Positions 35,047 through 47,900 of a stretch of DNA of 64,000 nucleotides are shown here, one piece after another; position 1 is the stretch's first letter; each line of letters begins with the position of its first letter. This stretch comes from Steromphala cineraria (taxonomy: Eukaryota > Mollusca > Gastropoda > Trochida > Trochidae). Made by a program: the position numbers and the translations under genes. The notes below the pieces were generated by a model that saw only the letters and a program-made list of their open reading frames with translations, had not been told where the DNA came from and did no database searches. The stretch lies in the NCBI GenBank assembly GCA_916613615.1, contig OU744724.1, forward strand, positions 23,794,171 through 23,858,170. Reading direction: 5' to 3'.

Positions 35047-35316
35047 ATGGAAGCTGCACCGTACGATAACGTGGAGTTCCCAGTGAGGAAGCCGGGCACT
35101 GGAACGTGGCCGGGGCCGGGTCAGAACGCTGTGATCCCCCCGAACAGTGCGTCCTCCTCCCTGAAAACTGTGCACGTGCAGCAGACTAGCGGCAAGGACA
35201 GTCGTGTGGGGACCAAGTTGGCCCCTCTTCTGGAGGGGATGGAAGTAGCGGACTCTGAGGACCAACGTATGCAGGCTAAAGTCGTGCACTCCTCCCAGAT
35301 CTCCTCACACAGCTCG
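35047..35316 (+). CDS. First coding exon of an unrecognised gene (90 codons)
   Basis: The frame begins ATGGAAGCTGCACCG and runs 90 codons to a strong donor (TCG followed by GTAAGT) at 35316/35317 in phase 0. An in-frame TAA at 35041-35043, just before it, supports this ATG as the start. The peptide MEAAPYDNVEFPVRKPG... is rich in Pro, Gly, Ser and charged residues, with no signal peptide or membrane segment, so it is probably a disordered N-terminus of a cytosolic or nuclear protein. It is GC-rich compared with everything around it and sits in a CpG-rich patch. No matching second exon was found in the following 16 kb, which would then be a long intron. I do not recognise the family. Confidence 0.55.
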
Positions 35317-36579
35317 GTAAGTTGCCAGATATCATTCCTCTTTGTTTATCTTGTATTGAATGTTCTTAGCAATGGTTTACAAGCCTGGTAGGAGACAGGA
35401 CACCTGTGGGAGTTTCAGATCTCACTTGAAGCAAGTTGTAGAAGTTCAAGGGTTCGAAAAGTTAAAAGAGGATGATTGTATCATTGAAGCTGAAACCCTA
35501 GACTTACCAAACCTCTGTTAACTCGTTCGTATGAAAATACTTTTTGTGCGATAAGTCCAATATAAGGGATAGGGGTTCAACTTGGTGTGATTACGGCTTG
35601 TAGTATTCCATCTACAGCACGAAGACCTATCGCTATTGAGAGTTCATTACAATGCGTCCCGTCGGCAGCAATAGATTGGCTCGATGCTGAGCTTGTGTTT
35701 GGTATTTGGTGTTATATGAGGCTGTTTAGATTGTATTATCAGAAAATGAGAGTAAAAAAATCATGGTTGGAAAGGAAACACGACGAGTATGTGATATAAT
35801 ATTTAATGTATCATAGAATATTGTGTGAAACAGCAAAACATTATACGAAAAAGGGAGATTTGGAATTTAGTTTAACATGTACCATGTACCTAGTTGATAT
35901 TAAAAGAGAATGGAAACGCGACGATGGTTTAAGGTGCTATTTGGTCTGTTTGAAAGAGATTTCATGACTTCTTTGATAGACAATAATTTTAGTAAATTAG
36001 TATGACCAAAACTGGACAGTGGACATAAATTGAGAATACTTCACACTTTCATAATGGAACTAAAGGTTCGAGCCTTTTGGTAGGAATGGGTGAGATGAAG
36101 GGGTGAGGTTCACTTTGAATGTTGATACGAGGGAGGAGTGTCGCTTCCTGCACATTCACCAAGCATTAATCACACATATATATATACACTCTGGTGTTAC
36201 ACCGTCACGTAACTTGAGGAGCCATCAGATAACCTTTATAGAATTTCGCACGTGTTGATGTAAATTTCAGAGTAAGGTTTTGCAACTGTTTTTACACGGT
36301 AGCGAAAAGGGCGTCGATAAATTCAAGTTCCACTGGTAATGATGTAAACATCTGCACATATGGTGATGTTGTAGAGTTCTTTCCAATGTTATTGATTTTT
36401 TATGGTATTCCTTATTTTCAAAGTAAACGTTAGTTTCAGTGACTGTCTGAACTTTTACTGGTCTCAAAGTAAATGCCAACATATTGATATATTGAAATAG
36501 TTGATGAGTGTTAGTGTTCATTTAAATATTCTTTCATTTAACGCAACAGCCAAAAGAATTGTACTGTACCCCCATGATA
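35317..36579. other. No gene recognised
   Basis: Probable intron sequence following the exon at 35047. No motif or ordered repeat is visible apart from a short AT run near 36176. Confidence 0.4.
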
Positions 36580-36895
36580 TTAAAGGGTCAGTAGCACGTT
36601 TTTAGAGGAATACTCGTATTTTAAGTTGATGTCAGGAATTGAAAGACAATGTATTTAAACTTAACGAGGTAGTAATAAATCAATCATATTATGTAAATTT
36701 CAGTCATGCGATACCCTTTTCTTACACAAAAAAAAGTAATGGGTGTTAACACAAAAATGGCTTATTAGTTCTCTGACTATGGATGAATGGTTTGTGTAAT
36801 GAGATTTTTGACACTATCACATGAACATCAACATACAATTATCAGTGTAAAATTAAAAATATGAAATTTTCAAAAACGTGCTACTGCCCCTTTAA
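36580..36895. mobile_element. 316 bp MITE with long terminal inverted repeats and TTAA ends
   Basis: The left end TTAAAGGGTCAGTAGCACG is repeated inverted at the right end as CGTGCTACTGCCCCTTTAA, extending to 24 bp with one mismatch. Both ends coincide with TTAA, the target site of piggyBac-type transposases, although TTAA could also be part of the inverted repeat itself. There is no coding capacity. Assignment to piggyBac is inference. Confidence 0.75.
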
Positions 36896-39800
36896 CATGT
36901 TATTACGTGTCAAAGAGTGAAAAATCCACTCAAATAATATGTCAAAGTGTAAACATTTCACCGAAGAAATATGCCATATGTATACTTTTGACTATTTTAA
37001 ACATGAAAATTACTCTCTAAATAAAATCTTATTTGGCGTTGTATTCTATACTTTTATAGTGTAAATATAACATGTAAGTGTCAAAGTGTTAATACTACAC
37101 TCACATAGTGTCAAAGTGTAGACTTGTGCCATCTCACCAAGCGCTTCAAACGTGAAGACTGTACATTGAGACATATGTTGAGGCTGTTCTAACGCGACAC
37201 ATTGTTCACATACACAGAAGTCTCATTTTATAAAAATGTTAACATATCGTTGAACTTTTGAAAGTCTACCTGTATGCCAGTCTCACGAACAGACCCCCTG
37301 GATATATAAACAACACAGTGCCCACATGAACAGCCCCTGTCTTTCTACTTCTACTACTTCCACCCTCTCCCCCTGTTAGTAAGTTACCTTACGGGACCGA
37401 GGAATCCCTCCAATACTTACTTGACCAATACCTTTTTTTCCAACCCCTACCTGTAAGACCGCTAACATTCAGCAGCTCCCACCTTTATGCCTCATTATGC
37501 CTACAAGGGTTAGAGTTGGAATTATGACTGTTTTCAAATTCATTCAAGATAATATGTGATATCAGGATCACCATGTTAAAAGGCTTTGTTAAAATTTCGA
37601 AAATCATCTTCTCACCATCCTAAAGCCTGATGAGCTTATAGCCCATTGCTTTAAATTACTCGTTCTCTCCAGCTTCACCACAAGCAACCCTCCACCCCTC
37701 CCACACCAACCACTGACACCCACTTCCATTATACACACACCCTCCTTCCACATCCAGCTCGGTCCAACATCCCAGCAGGAAGCCATTTCCCCTTGGCCAG
37801 ATGGTACTGGGTCCAAATACCGGCGTGAAACATACACGCTTGATCTTTCACCATGACATTTGTATGTCTGCAAATAGCTGCGTGTGTTGTGATACAGACA
37901 TGGGCTCCCTCTAATCGACTGTGCACCGTGTTATTGGCTGCACAGTGCTACCCACTGCACGCCATGGCATGTACAGTATCCTCCCAGATAACAACTTACT
38001 GCAGTAGAGCATTGAGACTCAAACCCTTCGTCCTTGACACCTTCTCAGTTATTCAGGTTTTTTTTGCGATTTCATTTGTCAAGTTTGGTTAATGAATCTT
38101 AAAAGCATAATCTTAATCATAATCCAAGGAATTACATCAGATCTGTCATAAAAATCCTTGCATAATCTAAATCATAGTCTGGGATATATTTCACAGTTTC
38201 ACACTCTCCTTACGCCAAAACACAGGCTGCGGTCAGACCGAGTGGAGAGGAAACCTGCCATTGAAGCGACTTCGCATCCCGATAGATCGAATATTCTGAA
38301 ACAAAACAGGAACACGGCCTATTATAACCAGACTGTCTAAATAACTTCAAATGCTAAAATAATTAGAAATGCTATAAAGAGTTAGAAGAATTGAGTTAGA
38401 CTACCATGCAAATGTTCTACGATAACTAACGTCTTCGTGATTAGCGTTTAGCAGATATCACCTCATCTCAGCCACACGGTATCGTTCTCGACAGCAGTTA
38501 CTGTACACGACATATATCAGGGGGAGATGGTTCCAATATACGTTAGACGCGTAAACTAGCTCCTCTGAAAATGGAAGTCATTTAGCTATGGATTCTATCA
38601 GAGAGTTGAATAGTCTGAAACAACGTGTCAACGACAGTTAATCAACAGTTCCCCTATGGTTAGATACGATGTCAACAGCGTTATAAATGTACAGTAGACG
38701 TGGAATCTCCAGCGACAAGAGTACAAGTTATCTTTAAAAAGGGTTTTCAGTCTTTACATTACTATGCCAGATAGTTCTTGTCTGTTAGCAAATTTTCAGC
38801 GAATAATCCGAAGAAACTGAATATCAATGATAAGACCCGTTCCCCCCAAAAAATATGTCTATCAGCGTTTCAAGTTTCATTGTATTTAATTATTCTCTCT
38901 TGACAGCCATGATTTCAAAGCCTACTTAACGTGGTGTGCTGTGTGTAGCCGCCGTGTATAATTAGAATGAATGATACAGACACCGGGTCTAATTGAAGTG
39001 AATTACATTCGCCTCTCTCGTAATTACACATCTACCAATCGCTGACCAAGTGCTGTGAGATGTAGTAGATGCTTGTAGGGTATGGGATCCAGCGTTCCTC
39101 AGTATCTTCCCAACTTATCTTTAGTTACTGAAATACAAAACAAAATGTATATATCTCTTTAAAAAAGGATCCTCTCTGATATTCTTAATCAAGCGCTCTC
39201 AATGAAGTTTTTAAAGCCTAGCTAATTGTTTTATGGAGTAAAGACTTTAACTGTTACCAACTAAACCGATTATTGATATATCTGCATTTACCCTCCCAAT
39301 GTTTCATTTACGACAGGAAGCTTTGAAGACAATTCCCTGAAACCCTCTCCCGCAACACTGCTTCCCCCCACCTATACCTTCATACTAACGCTATACCCCT
39401 CCCCTTCCAAACCTTGTAGGTAGTCCTGAGTAATCCCCGGGTGCTGTGAGTCACATGGAGGGCCGCTGATCCTGGGGGAGCTCGCAGTTGATTGATGATT
39501 CCTCTTCTGACGAGGTTGCATCAAGTTGCATAGGTCGGACTGAATGAATCCTTTGTTGCTTGCAATATTACGTAGATACACAAGTTTAAAGTATTCTAAG
39601 CTAGGGTCTTCACTGAAGACTCTTTCAGTGGAGTCAGTCCGATGCTGATCCCCTAATTGACAACTTGTAACAGTGATGTTTTTAAGGTTGAAGGGCGGGG
39701 AAGCATACACTCCTGTCGAATACTGTCAGTTTTTTCCCTCTGCATACTATTTAATAAATGCAGTATAGTTTATGGCGTGCATGCAAGATTTTTTAGCATT

Positions 39801-42800
39801 ATTACTACCGTAGGAAACATCACCACCATCACAACCATCACTACCACCACATATCCACCTCAATCAGTTATAACGAATGCATTATCAGTGGTAAAGGATT
39901 GTTTACCATCTTTGTCTCTTCTATATTTTTTGACTCAATAAAGTTGTTGGGTGGGATGCAAAGTTCCAATATTTCCAGTCTACAATCCGCCCTGCATACC
40001 AGAGCAAAAAACAACAGCCCATTGACTCGCTTTGATGGTCTGAATCAACACTCTAGTTAATAGAGAGGTAACTCCACACAGAAGCTCCGTGTCGCTTTCA
40101 AGCACATGGTTAGGTACATAACTTACACGCAATGCCGGGAGTTAGTACTGTTGTCTGCTTCTCTATCTTCAAGGACGAAGGTTTTTGTGATTATTCTGAA
40201 TCGCTGCCAACAGACATCAGTGCAGTAGTTCTGTAATACTGTGTTTGAAATAAGAGTGATTCGACCATGAACAGCCGTTACCTGTGGCAATGTACAAAGT
40301 ATGCACTCGTTGAATTTCGTCGATTTCTCTTGGTATTGGATTCTGTAGTGATTTTTGTTTTCAAACAGTTTATGCATACATTGCTTGTGTCAGTGTATTT
40401 ATGCTGATTGCACTGATAGCATTGAACTTAAGTTATTTTGATGTTCTTACATGTGGATTTAACTAAAAAAATGTATGGAAGACGGTAGTGTGGTGGTTAC
40501 CATGTTGGCTAGTCTGTCATCCAGACCCTATGGCAAAATTAAATAGAGCCTTTGTAAGTCTAGAAACTAGTGGCCAGTCTAGTTGCCTCAGCCATAGGTG
40601 AAGCTAAGCATTGTTCAGTATTCTCTATTTATTTTTTTCATAGCAAATATTAAAAAGTAAAATTTCAACAACAAATCTTTTCTTCAGGGACTATATGTTA
40701 GTCTACGTGTTGGCCTTCCACGCCAAAAGCAAAGATTTTTGACCTGAGCGTTACACTATGTTTTGTCCTTCGGTATCAACATTGCACTTAGTCTTAAACA
40801 CTGTGATGGTGACAGACCTATTTGCTTAGTAGCTGCCCCGAAAATACGATTACTTCATAAATCATATCTAGATAGTCAAGGCTTTTGTAGGTCACGTATG
40901 AAATAGTTCAAACATCTATATCATTTGCCTTCAAACCACAACTAGATTCAATGATTATCACGAAAGACCATACATGTCTCTGTATGATTTTCTACATGTT
41001 GTGAACGCAATGCTTCTTTCACATCGCTTCGTTATGTCTATGCATGAAGGTTAACTTCAATGCATTACCGGAATACTATTCGAGGCAAGCATAATCTCTG
41101 CCGTGAAATATTTTACGAAGCGACGTTTACCAAATATCCCCGTTCCTTGCCTTACACTTTCATGCAAATTTTGACCTTTTAAGTGGACTCATTTCCTGTT
41201 AAAATATGAAGGTTTGAAGAGTCGAGTTAATGTGAGTCATAGCTGGATAAACGAGGGCGACGTGATCATCTGAACCAATGACTGGGTTGCTTCCAGTGCG
41301 AGGTTATCTCAGAAGCGAAAGTCGGAACCCAGTCTGGTAATAGATAGTACAGGGGAACATTCCTTTCTGGGGCGATGTTAATTGCCTGTTGAAATCTATT
41401 TACGCGAAATAGGGCAATATTTACACACAGCATACGGCATGTTAACTTCTCTGACGAAGTTTTAGTTTTCGTGATTTCACCGATTAACTCACACCATCTT
41501 GTATTCAGTGAGTCATTCATTTGTAACATTATCGTTTGTTTTGTTTAGCCATTGCAGTATGCTGAAATATATCGAAATACAGACTTTTCATTTGGTTCGC
41601 GGCTGCTACCTTTTTACGTTCCACGTTAGCTGAACTAGCTAAAGGTTTGATACAGTCATCAACTGTATCATAATTCCTTTATCACCCTAACCTTTAAGGG
41701 TATTAGTCTCCATCTTTCAAAATATTTGAAACTTGTCAACTAGTTTTCTTGATCATGCTCCTGTATATATGTTTTAACCTTATAATATTAATGACAAACT
41801 ACGAAACGTTAAATCTTAAACCATTGCCCCCAATGCCTTCATCCCGTTTCAACATTCAAAGCCTCAAAACATATTAGCATTACCTAACAGTAATACAATT
41901 CTCACATTCTTTTTCTCTCAAGCATTCCTGGTTCTGTTGTAGCTTCAAGTCACACAAACAATATTATTTTCAGCTCAAACAAGTCTTTGTGTATTGTTTA
42001 GGTTAAAAGGTTTCTGATAAATGCTGTAAAATGTTTATTTGTCTCTGTTTATCAGTGAAACACGACCCCAAGTTCACACAACTTATGAAGGGGAATTGTG
42101 CTGAGCGATAAACTGCACTGTATTTAGAGAAATCGGGTTATCTCCCCGATCAGAACTCTCCTCCACGTAGAATGTTTCTTGTTATGTTCTGTTGCTTGAG
42201 CTCCGAAAAACTTGAATGTTCTTTGTGACCGTTTTGTATTTGATATGCAGTTTATGACCTATCTATTGATATGGATATCAAAATTCTGTATTCCTTCATC
42301 CAAAATGTTACGTCATTATTTCAGAATGTTTTTCCTGGTGGTCACTGGTGTCAGTGTTGGCTAAGAAGGTATTGGTTTTGGAAACAATTATGGTGTTGGC
42401 AGAACTAATGAGGATGGCCACTGGTCGTTATGATGTTATTTGGGATTTAATGTTAATGCAGAGGATTCTAGTGATGCATTTGATAATTGTGGTAGTAGGG
42501 ATACTAAAGATGGCAATGTTCTTTGCTAAGGGCAGTTTATAGGATGGTAAAAACTGTGAATTAGACAATTTTAGACTTTCATATACCCTTCAAAAAAAGA
42601 AACGCATAGTATATTTTGAAATTTTTGAACTTATGTACAAATTAATATAACAATAAAACTGTCATATTTCTTCTCTGAACGTAATCCTAACATGATTATT
42701 TACCACTTCTGTGCAAAAACGGAGACATTTGAGCGATTTCGTTCTTTAAGGAAGCAATTGAAAACAGTTTTTTTAAAACCTCTGCTTAGGAAAATCTGTT

Positions 42801-44689
42801 AATCAATAACAACATGTCGAAAGCATAAAAGCATGTGGAACTAATACCAAACAAAAGGTAAATATGGTTTCAATCTTTTAATTCTTTGAACATGAAAATT
42901 AGGATAAATATAAACAATGCCAAAGTGGCGAAAATCGGAAACATCGCCGTACGTCAAATTAAAACTTTAGTTTCAAAATCTGCTGTCGTTTTAAATTAGA
43001 ACGATAAAAGGAGCACAATATTTAGTCATATTTAGTCGTTCCCTGCAGACCGATTTTCGACAAAAAGAAGCCCATATTTGTGAGAGAAAGAGTGCTATCA
43101 AAGCAAAAATTATCTACATCCGGGTCAAGTACTTGCGTCATCGTCTTCTTACAGCAATACAGATTACATAACAGATACATGTTTTGTGAACAAAAGTCGA
43201 CAAAACTTTAGGGAGCCGTTTTCCTAAAGTGGATATTCGACCAAGAGAGCTAGTTATCGGCCCTGTTTTGAGAAATTTTGAAATGTTCAATCGCCGTCAA
43301 TGGTGTTTTAAAACTCTGAGGGTTAATCTTTAAATCTTTGGTAAAGTCTGGTTTGTTGATCATACTCACTATCATCCAAAATTGTGAGATGAAAAACAGC
43401 GTTTCTCAGTATTGTTTACTTTCTGAAAATTAAAAGTTGGCCTATAAATTTATTTGAAAGGTTAACAGATTTGGTTGAGTGGGTGTTATGATGTAAGTTA
43501 CTATTTATCAAGCACACAAGATCTGCTTAATTCGTTGTTTTAAGAGATTTGGACTGATAGTCTGAACATCAACAACATTCACGAACGTCAAATGCATCCG
43601 GTTTTTGGTCTGGCAGGGGGAGTTTTGCGTTCCATTATATACAGAACTCCGCTTGATATACGTCTATGTTAAGATCAAGGTCAAAGTCCTGCACTAACTC
43701 CCTCAAACACAAGATCAAAACCCCTATAGAACTTATATGTTATGAACTTTATAAACGTGCACGTCAACGTCATATTACGTTTTAGACACTTCACCATCGG
43801 GCCATCACAATGCGGGACGGGTGGAGAAGAACTTTGTAAAGGAGACTTTTTAACCTTTTGCATTCAGTGCCAGAAATATGTCAATCAAGAATTGCTCTAT
43901 ATTATAACACAACAATAAACTTACTTTAGCGCCAAATTTTAGATAAATAACACACAAGAACAGAACAAAAACTGATGTCAACGTGTTTGCCAACACTTTA
44001 TCTACAGCCTTGTTAAATTTCACCTTCTCACCATTGAAAGTATGTGATATTTTTGCTCTCGACTAAATGTTAATATATTCTAAAAAACATTATTTATGCG
44101 GTTTTTTTTTTAAAGAGTATATTACATCAAAGAAGGCATGAACTGTAAATGTACAATGTCTTCAAATACAGTTCATTTATGTCGGTTCTTGAAGTTGTTG
44201 TTATATGTTATAAGAGATGATGTTATGAGTTTTTAACGTGTTGGTGATGAGTGTGAAAATGTTTGTATCAATTCGGGTTTTGTTATGTCTTTGCCTATGT
44301 TAGGACCATCACTTTGACTATGTGGAGTTCAACATCTTGAAATGTATTGGTCTCGCCAACACCTGATGGTATCCCAGCATCTGTTTCTCGTTTGATAACC
44401 TCCCTTTCTCTTCTGAGTGAAGTTTACAGGCACAGTGGACAATATATCACGTTAACACTTGCTCTGTTGACCAATGGACGTTAATGATGACGATAACTAA
44501 CCCCTTTTTCCGGACAGGATGGTACCGCATTTGCTCTTATTGACCTTTGTCGATAGCAACCGCCTGTACAGACGTGACATTTTGATAGTCCAACGGCTGT
44601 AAGAGAAAATGCATTATGTCTATTCAGTTTTTTAGACAGGAATGTCCTAATTATTTCCTAATATCAGAAAAAGTAATGATTCAACGGTA
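36896..44689. other. Gene-poor stretch
   Basis: Over 7.8 kb I recognise no exon. Minor features: GTGTCAAAGTGT repeated at 37079, 37109 and nearby; a CACCAC-rich run at 39819-39850; GTCTGTCATCCAGACC at 40511, shared with 11029; the dyad GATACAGT/ACTGTATC at about 41659-41679; and TTCAAAAAAAGAAACGCATA at 42585-42604, which looks like a transposon end but whose partner end I could not find. Probably intron or intergenic DNA. Confidence 0.4.
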
Positions 44690-44925
44690 GAACATAGATC
44701 CTATGATAGTAGAGAAGATTCAAGGTTAGAAGACAAGATTCAAATATAGTAGAACAGATTCAAAGATAGTAGAATGATTCAAGATATTAGTGATAATTAC
44801 AGACGATTCTAGAGTAGTAAATAGGATTCCAATATAGTTGAAAAGCATCTGATAGAGAAGAAAATATTTAGCATAGATTAAAACACCTAATGATAGCAAA
44901 ACAGATTCAATGATAGTAGAACAGG
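44690..44925. repeat. Degenerate tandem repeat of a ~21-23 bp unit
   Basis: Variants of GATAGTAGAACAGATTCAA recur around ten times, most clearly at 44704, 44738, 44766, 44891 and 44911. Copies in the middle are strongly diverged. Confidence 0.7.
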
Positions 44926-47900
44926 GGAACACATATATTATATTAACACATTTCATGGTTACCCTCCCAGTGATCAAATGGTGTTAGCTACCATCGTCAA
45001 TATGATAAAATACGGTATTCCAGTAGCACTGAGAGGAGGAGTATATGTTCCCCTGATTGTGGCAGTTTTATCACTGTGCAATTAACAGGCAGGGTTAATA
45101 CTCTCCACATGCAGATAGCCGCTCGTCCACCTTCTATAAATTACTCCTTATCTCCCACTACTCAATGACCTTCTTCAAGACTCATTGCTACCTCAATTAA
45201 GAGGCGTGATAGTTTATTAGGGTCTTGATGAAACATCACCTATTTTATTAATTGGATTTTGTTGTAAGCACTTGACATCTCAGTGACAAAAGATATTTAT
45301 CTTTGATGCTTCTTGGAAATATTATTTCAAAATTGAAATAGTCTCTCGTCTTTTATGATTATACTAATCAAAGGTCAAAGCAAGTCTATCATACTAGGCC
45401 AATAGTAGCAGAAAAAGAGATGTTAGGATCCTATTTACATAATTTCCTTTTGGCAATTGAATATTGTCCCTTAGTTAGAAAAGGATATCTAAAGGATTTA
45501 AGATTTTCCTTTAGTAATTTTTATTTCATTGCAGTTTCATACTTTAGAAGTATTTTTGTTCGGTATCAATGTTCAACCTAACACAGGAACCTTTGACAAT
45601 CAATTAGTTAATCAGAATTTTGACGTGTGATGAAATGCAAACGCTCACATATAAATATCCAACAACAAATACGGCTACATATCAACCTGTCAAATCTCAA
45701 CAAGAGAGTGCGTACGCGGAGGGAGAAGTTATAAAGCCTGAGTAATAAGTCTCTCGCCGTCAAGTGTAATTCTGCCCGACATTTGTGGCCACATGCATGT
45801 CATGAATTTTTATTTTCCATAATTCAGTAACTGAATTATCCTCCAAGCTATCCTACATCGATTTTCTATGAATGGTAATATGGGAAATACTTGATAGAGC
45901 TTTATCCTTGCAAAATGCGCCAAGAGCTAATTGGATCCGATTGAGCTGGAATTGTCAACGTCATTATCTCCTATTAGAGACAAAGGGGTTAACAATCGTT
46001 CATAATCTTCTTGGTCAAAACGATTATATTCATGTTTCAAACATTTGGTTGCATATAGGATTTACAGAGATATTTAATATTGAATAACTATGATTGAATG
46101 ATGAACGGACTGGTGTTGTTTTCACGTTAATTCATTTCATTTAAGAACTAGTATTTATGAAACATTCATAAATACCAGGGCAGTGCTCGAAAGAGAATAT
46201 ATCGAGCACTATAAATATAGTGGATCCGGTTTTTTATGACATTTTGAGGAGACTTATAAGAACAGCAAGTTTTCTCTGGCCAACAAGTCCATTATTTTGG
46301 AATTCCCCGTTATTTATCCCGAATATGTTGTTATGAATACCATAGATTGCACTTGGAATAGGCCGACACATGTGTGTTGTATGTGTTATAATTACTCATG
46401 ACGTTTTGATTGGTTGCTTTGAGTATGCAACATTTGGCGAAATTCATTTTTCCCTACGGAATAATAATATGCTGCATTTGATGAAAAGTTTCCATTAGGG
46501 AAAGGGAATAAACAACATTTTGAAAATCGAATAAAACAATTCTTTGGAAGCTTTTAAAAGTTAAAAACAAAAATTATGAATGATAATTTTCTATATCTTA
46601 TTTTTTAATGTCCATCTTTTCTTGAAAGACTAAAATTAAACTTTTTTGATTCATATGACATTTTTATATCTTCCAAATTGATCTTTTTCATACAAAAGCA
46701 CACATGAATATAATAGAGAATATAGAGCATCATATTCAATTGTTGGTTAAAATGCATATTGACAGCTCATGTCGGCGATCTTTTTATTTTCATTATGTAA
46801 ATAATGTCACAATGATATTTTTTCCACATGCCTTGATCTGCTACTAAGATATCGTATCTTAATCATCATATTCAACTTAACTCGATCTTTAGAGACACTT
46901 CATATTAATGATTCACACGTGTGTCTACTGGTGTAAATAAACAACCCATATTCAGCTACTTCATGTCATACGTGCACGTGTTACAGATCTCACACACGTG
47001 CACCCACTACAGTCTATAAAGTGTCAGGGCACCTTGACCTTTTGTTAAGTGTAAATATTTCCGGATAAATGATGCGTGCCATTCAGATAACACGTTTAAA
47101 TACCAAGATCAACTCAAACGAATTTCTTGAATTCTTGAAAACGTTTCAGCAACACTGGACAATCATGAACCGAAACACTTCTTTTATGTTTCCTAATCAA
47201 AGCATGTTTACAAATTCAACGGTTAAGAGTTCCTCCTTTGAACTGCATTATTATATGAAGCCTGTAACATTCATTCCTAGAGGGTAGTAGTTGAATCACA
47301 CAACTATGTTCAAATGGTTGGCAAGGCTCTCAGATATGATGTCATTTGTTGTTATCTATGTGTTAATATTTGCATCTGTTTCTTCATGGAATGTATATGC
47401 AATAAACTTTGTATCTTGTATCTTGTATCTATGTGGCCCGGAGATCATCGTCTTATTTCAGAAATGAAGATCAAGGAGGGAAGTGTAAACAAAGATTTGA
47501 AATTCATCTTTTCTGAAAGTTTTAATTTTTCAAACTTGAGCAACTTTGAAAGACAAAAAATGCATTAGCTTTGATTCAGTCTATTTGAGTCTGAAAACGA
47601 GAATGGCAAACGACCGAGAACAATTAATAGTTGATAGCTGACCAACAGTCGATAGGGATCAGTCAGCTGGTATTCCAGTCAAGATAAGATGACCATTACC
47701 CCTCACAATGTCAAGCTCAGGCCTGGCGATGACCCCTACAATAAGTGAATTACAATAGGTCAGTTAATAAGTCTTGGCGAGGTGACACCGACTAAGGACA
47801 GGAGTTTATAGACATTTTCTGCAATAACGTCTGCCATCCAGACCTTTCTATACCTCAACTCAAAACGTTATGCCACAGAGAACATATACGATATTGCAAT

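Noticed and set aside
35450..35470. GGGTTCGAA resembling a tRNA B box
   Set aside because: No A box or cloverleaf could be formed around it; no tRNA gene was recognised anywhere in the window.
42348..42542. Frame near 42350 with Gly-rich readings in another frame
   Set aside because: Frames shift repeatedly and there is no splice or start context; not supported as an exon.
47401..47430. AATAAA followed by TTGTATC repeats as a LINE 3' tail
   Set aside because: No LINE coding remnant was found upstream, so it is noted only in the spacer entry.
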